Part shown: positions 60,440 to 64,000 of the stretch, in pieces
Layout: the number at the start of each line of letters is the position of its first letter
Position numbering within the stretch: position 1 is the stretch's first letter
Assembly: GCA_030765065.1 (NCBI GenBank)
Contig: CM060984.1
Location: 97,631,488-97,695,487, forward strand
DNA: 64,000 bases
DNA from: Deroplatys truncata
Taxonomy: Eukaryota > Arthropoda > Insecta > Mantodea > Mantidae
Direction of reading: 5' to 3'
Notes under the pieces: generated by a model
Databases searched by the model: none
What the model was told of the DNA's origin: nothing
What the model saw: only the letters and a program-made list of their open reading frames with translations
Translations under genes and position numbers: made by a program

Positions 60440-60593
60440 ACACACAGACACACACACGGACGTGTTTCCAAAAATGCTTTTTTTGGATTCAGGGGGTCTC
60501 AAAACATGTATTTCCGGTGAAATCTCGGTATCGAATTTTTGGGTGGAATGCAATACTTCCCCTACTTACTATACGTAGTAGAGAAAGTAAAAA
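59694..60593 (+). repeat. Family A copy, full length, reference copy
   Basis: Left unit 59694-59924, internal A-run 59925-59932, right unit 59933-60593. Microsatellite (CA)n with CAGA interruptions at 60398-60457. Confidence 0.94.
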
Positions 60594-60603
60594 TATATTC
60601 CAT

Positions 60604-61344
60604 ATTTTGAGAAGTGTATGGATCAAAACAAGAAAAAATGTCCACTAAACATGGGCTCTGAAATGCATACCTTAAGAGCTATGAGCACTTGTTTATCTTC
60701 GCTACTGTGAAACGTCTCTTGTACTGCAAACTCTTTGCTACATACAACCTACAGAAGACAGCAAACAAGTGAGGACTGTTATTGTTCCTGGATACAGCAT
60801 GCAAGTAAACATCTGTTAGTGTTGTTACTGTAAACCATGTTTACAGTTCTGGGTAAGTGCAACGCATATTCTTATTAGTTCTAATGGAATTAGTTTGTGT
60901 TTTGATAACTTTGTGAGGTGCCTTACATTGTAGTTTTATCTTGAAATTTTTGGTGTATGCAACCCCATTAATGATGTGTAATCACTAACACAAGGCGTCA
61001 TCAATGCCCGCCAGAGCATCTGTGGCCAACCTGGAGTCTTTCAGAGTGCTTGATTCCCTAAGAAGACATCGGACAGAAGTATGCCTTAATATGAATGGAC
61101 ACCACATCTCCTTTAGCAATGGTTTACAAGTGCAGGTCGTAGGTAATTGCAAGAAGATTGCATTATAAGCTATGCTGTTGCACACTAACAGTGTAATGTG
61201 TCCTCATTTATTTACTCCATTCTGTAGGGCATACGTAATAGCAAAGAGCTTGCCGTAGAAGAGATGTTTCACAGTAGCAAAGATGAACAAGTGCTCATAG
61301 CTCTTAAGGTATACATTTTGGTCCATACTATCACCTCTCAAAAT
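60604..61344. mobile_element. Long-inverted-repeat element
   Basis: ATTTTGAGAAGTGTATGGAT...CATACCTTAAGAGCTATGAG...GAAACGTCTCTTGTACTGCA at the left is mirrored on the right by GCAAAGAGCTTGCCG...CATAGCTCTTAAGGTATACA...CCTCTCAAAAT. The arms are about 110-145 bp, with roughly 480 bp of unique centre and no coding capacity. Confidence 0.78.
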
Positions 61345-61374
61345 TTTAAATCCTTTTTTTTAACATTTGTATAT

Positions 61375-61890
61375 GATTAGACCAAAAAATGTATGCCAAA
61401 TATTTTTTTTGCGTTCACCACTTTCTAGATATTCTTTATTATTAGTTAACTTCAAATACTATACTTTTGTCTAGTGGAAAATCGCTTTTCATTATTTTCT
61501 CGTGGTCATGCAAAGAGAACGGAATTTCAAAGCCATCACGTCTTAGCGACCCGATCTTAAAATATTTGGCTATCACTTAAACATACTTTATTTCCCTAAT
61601 CCCCTTGTACCTACAAGGAAATATGTACTAAAACCATTTCTGCAAATGTTTATCCCGATTAGCATGAAGTAGTTGAAAGAATAATATTTTGTAATAGCAG
61701 TTTGTTAAAGAATGGGTAGAGAAATATATTTAAATATGTTTTGTTTGTTAACGACGCTGTCAATTGCCAGGATCATATCAGCGCCGCCGGTGTGCCGGAA
61801 TTTCGTCCCGCAGGAGTTCTTTTAGGTGTTATTAAATCTAGTAACTTGGGGATAGAGAAAGTCGCGTGAATGTACCATGTCCTTTTTTTA
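61375..61890 (-). repeat. Family A left part, old, in two pieces
   Basis: GACCAAAAAATGTATGCCAA to GGGTAGAGAAATATATTT (61375-61735), then GATAGAGAAAGTCGCGTGAA at about 61853. Confidence 0.65.
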
Positions 61891-61964
61891 AGATAGGTCA
61901 TAGAAGAGATATAAAATAACTAACAGTAGGTAGTGGAGGTCTTGTAAATATAATACATCGGGTA

Positions 61965-62094
61965 TTTTGTTTTATTCAGGAGCTTTAAAGCTTATATACT
62001 TATTCAGTGAAATCAAGAAATCAAAGAAATGTGTTTTGGGGAGTGGGAAGCGAATGAAATTCTTGCTTTTTCTTAGAGGCAGAGAAAGTAAAAA
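61965..62094 (+). repeat. Family A right-end fragment, old
   Basis: TTTTATTCAGGAGCTTTAAA to GAGGCAGAGAAAGTAAAAA. Confidence 0.55.
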
Positions 62095-62292
62095 TTGATA
62101 ATGACTCAGTAGGTACTAAATGTTTCAATTGTACCTTTCTAATGTATAAATGTGTGGTGATTTTTTTTCTACCCGCATTATAGTGGCATATTTGAAAATA
62201 TGCTTTGGGTTTGCGTCAGTTGGTCACGATATGAGTGTCCTTGGAGAGGGCGCCACTGTTTTTGTTGACAATGCCTAACGTCATCAAGGCTA

Positions 62293-62553
62293 GGGGCGAT
62301 ATGCACAGTCATTACCTTAAAGATACCTTAAGGTTTCCTTAAGGAAACGAAAAGGATAGGCGAAGGTATGATTTCGTATGCAGAGACGATTCTTAAGGAC
62401 TCCTTAGCCTTGCGGATACCTTGAGGAGCGCCTTCGGAAATACTCGGAAAATGTCCGTGAAACTATTTGAGTGTTCATAATTCTCATACGAATACGTCAC
62501 TTTCAGCCAATAGGAAATATTCATAAGCATAAACAATACGCACATCAATAAGC
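62293..62553 (+). promoter_or_regulatory. Candidate 5' terminal region and promoter of the Harbinger-like unit
   Basis: The stretch begins GGGGCGATATGCACAG and holds a dense series of CCTTAAGG-type motifs, including the 16-bp palindrome GTTTCCTTAAGGAAAC at 62333-62348 and further TTAAGGA and CCTTGAGG copies to about 62435. It ends just before the Myb-like exon. GC-starting terminal repeats with subterminal short palindromes are common in PIF/Harbinger elements. The matching 3' terminus would lie beyond the window, and the flanking three bases (CTA) cannot be tested as a target duplication. A CCAAT motif (AGCCAATAGG) lies at about 62507. Confidence 0.42.
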
Positions 62554-62721
62554 ATGGCGGGTGAAACTCCTCACAAGGTGTTTTCTCCAGAAGAAAAGTC
62601 AATTTTAATTGATCTAATCAAAGAGAAGCGAATTATTGAGGATAAAAGAACGGACATTGTAAGTGTTGCTAAGAAGAAGGAAATTGAACACCGATTTAAT
62701 AGCAACAATGCCAAGTTCAAG
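62554..62721 (+). CDS. First coding exon of a Myb/SANT-like DNA-binding protein, probably Harbinger ORF1
   Basis: A 56-codon open frame starts MAGETPHKVFSPEEK and ends ...NNAKFK exactly at AAG|GTAAGA, a consensus splice donor; unspliced, the frame stops three codons later. The pattern (FSPEEKSILIDLI, then EDKRTD, then KKKEIEHRFN) fits the first half of the Myb/SANT-like domain family (Myb_DNA-bind_5 type), which is found in the accessory ORF of Harbinger transposons and in domesticated relatives. In those, the protein binds DNA and helps bring the transposase to the nucleus and termini. The rest of the three-helix domain should lie in a later exon; I found none before the window ends. About 260 bp upstream is a candidate terminal sequence rich in CCTTAAGG palindromes. 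The alternative is a host gene of the same domain family. The exon is intact and reads as protein, unlike most frames here. Confidence 0.68.
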
Positions 62722-64000
62722 GTAAGAAAATAAGTTTGGTTAAGTATGTATTACAACAACTGCAAATATCAAACAGCATTTGTGGTATAATTTATTCAAA
62801 TGTAATTACTACAGTTTCATGGAGTATTCTAATTTTTTAAATACACTTACTATATTAAATGGAAGCTCAACACGATTTGTCAGTGAAGGTTAATGCATCT
62901 GCCATTCAATACGGATTGGTGTTATAAAAATATGCATCGAATTCAAAACTATTTCGATACACCAAGTAATTTATATTTTAACGTTTGCCAAAAATAACTG
63001 ATTAGGAACCTTAAGTTCCATATTGAAATGACTTCAATACGTATTGAGCCCACCTTCCTAGAACATTGATGGCGTGTATGTTTGTTCAAAATTATTATTG
63101 TTATTAATTTAATTACAGTTTTGATGTAATATCTAATTATGGTGTAAGTAATTCATTTACTTCAAAATAAAATGTTAAACATAGATACACCAGAAACATG
63201 TAATAAAATAGTTTATTTGCCTGTTTTATACACTCTGATTTTCAGTATTACAAAATTGGTTACATATATATTGTTGAGGTTTAACATTCGTTAACCTTGT
63301 ATGTAGGTCATTTCAGACGATAAATGTATGAAATATAAATGATGCTCAAATTTATACACATTTCGTGATTAATAATTGTTTGCATATTTAAATTATCTAG
63401 TTAATCGCATTGCTGAGAGGGACACAGTTAAAAACAGAATACCCCGTGTTACATACCGTCACTGAATAAACAATATTGCGCAACTGACATTTTAATAGTT
63501 TTTATTTTATATTGTTATGATAACCTTGCTTGAGTTGTCAGTATTTTTGCAAGTGGTTTCCTTTTTAGGCATGCGAATCTTTTCTTCCACACTCCATTCG
63601 CTCTATTATGTTCCTTATTGATTAGAACTCTATATATGAAATGAAAGGAATAATATAAAACATTATTTTTTATTGTTGCAAAAATGTAGCTTGTGTAATT
63701 ACAGAATACTAGCATACTAAAGAGCACACAAAATTATCTCCTAAAGCTGATATGATATAGATAACCTGCTGATTTACCAAAAATGTAACATGTAATAGCT
63801 TTCCTTCACACTTTATCCATGCTTAGGACTGGCAGCAAATATACTGGCGTGTTTAAAAGCTGGAAGAATTTCCGCTGTCAAAATCTTAGGCTAAATCTGG
63901 TTCACAGAACGTATTTACACTACGTACACTTCCAGATAACAAGATAAACAAAAACAGAAAAATTGCAACTCTGTTGTTAAAAGTACATTTTTATATGTTT
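62722..64000. other. Probable intron of the Myb-like gene; no exon recognised
   Basis: AT-rich sequence after the splice donor, with scattered poly-T and (ATT)n tracts (for example 63093-63107). I looked for the second half of a Myb/SANT helix pattern and for a DDE transposase on both strands and saw neither. No family A copy is evident here, unlike the rest of the window. Confidence 0.35.

Overview
The window is eukaryotic and reads as repeat-rich, AT-rich intergenic DNA of a large arthropod genome, most likely an insect. The evidence is the repeat content: a BEL/Pao element with 5-bp target duplications, Gypsy-like LTRs next to a tRNA-Lys primer site, a Jockey/I-type LINE, a Harbinger-like 5' end, tRNA-headed SINEs and long-inverted-repeat elements. 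I cannot name the species. No intact host gene of ordinary size is visible. Nearly every open frame is short and is explained by a repeat or microsatellite.

The dominant component is one interspersed family, called 'family A' here. Full copies are about 0.85-0.95 kb. They run from an A-run plus CTGATGTGTTACA, followed by ACTTTCTCTACT, to GTAGAGAAAGT plus an A-run, with a CA/GACA microsatellite at a fixed internal position. I count some 30 full, partial or composite copies on both strands. Strand '+' for family A means reading from the CTGATGTG end to the GTAGAGAAAGT end. The ends carry a 12-bp inverted motif, and one end has a small hairpin. Together with tandem head-to-tail arrays and no obvious target duplication, this resembles Helentron-associated (HINE-like) non-autonomous rolling-circle elements. 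That placement is inference.

Layout. 0-9.4 kb: family A copies, a SINE, a 1-kb inverted-repeat element (4.5-5.5 kb). 11.1-13.1 kb: two full family A copies in opposite orientation. 13.7-16 kb: a purine-rich GAGAGCGGA repeat tract and an orphan heat-shock-type promoter (two HSE arrays plus TATA) with no Hsp reading frame behind it. 16.4-18.6 kb: a tandem family A array. 20-27 kb: SINEs and family A. 28.4-29.2 kb: Gypsy-like LTR. 30-33.4 kb: SINEs and family A. 33.5 kb: a transposase-type HTH fragment. 37.5-43.15 kb: a BEL/Pao fossil (minus strand) with both LTRs. It lies 9 bp from a TTAA-flanked DNA element (43.17-44.83 kb), and both sit inside one older family A copy. 46-51.4 kb: SINEs and family A. 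51.9-52.9 kb: a second related Gypsy-like LTR with primer-binding site and a heat-shock-element motif. 52.9-55.2 kb: two inverted-repeat elements. 56.5-59.2 kb: a decayed LINE interrupted by family A. 60.6-61.3 kb: a long-inverted-repeat element. 62.3 kb to the end: the probable 5' end of a Harbinger-type element, whose first coding exon (Myb/SANT-like, spliced) is the best coding sequence in the window.

Most of the history is layered insertion: SINEs inside family A, family A inside the LINE, and BEL plus the TTAA element inside family A. Calls come from reading sequence by eye; boundaries are approximate unless a target duplication or terminal repeat is stated.
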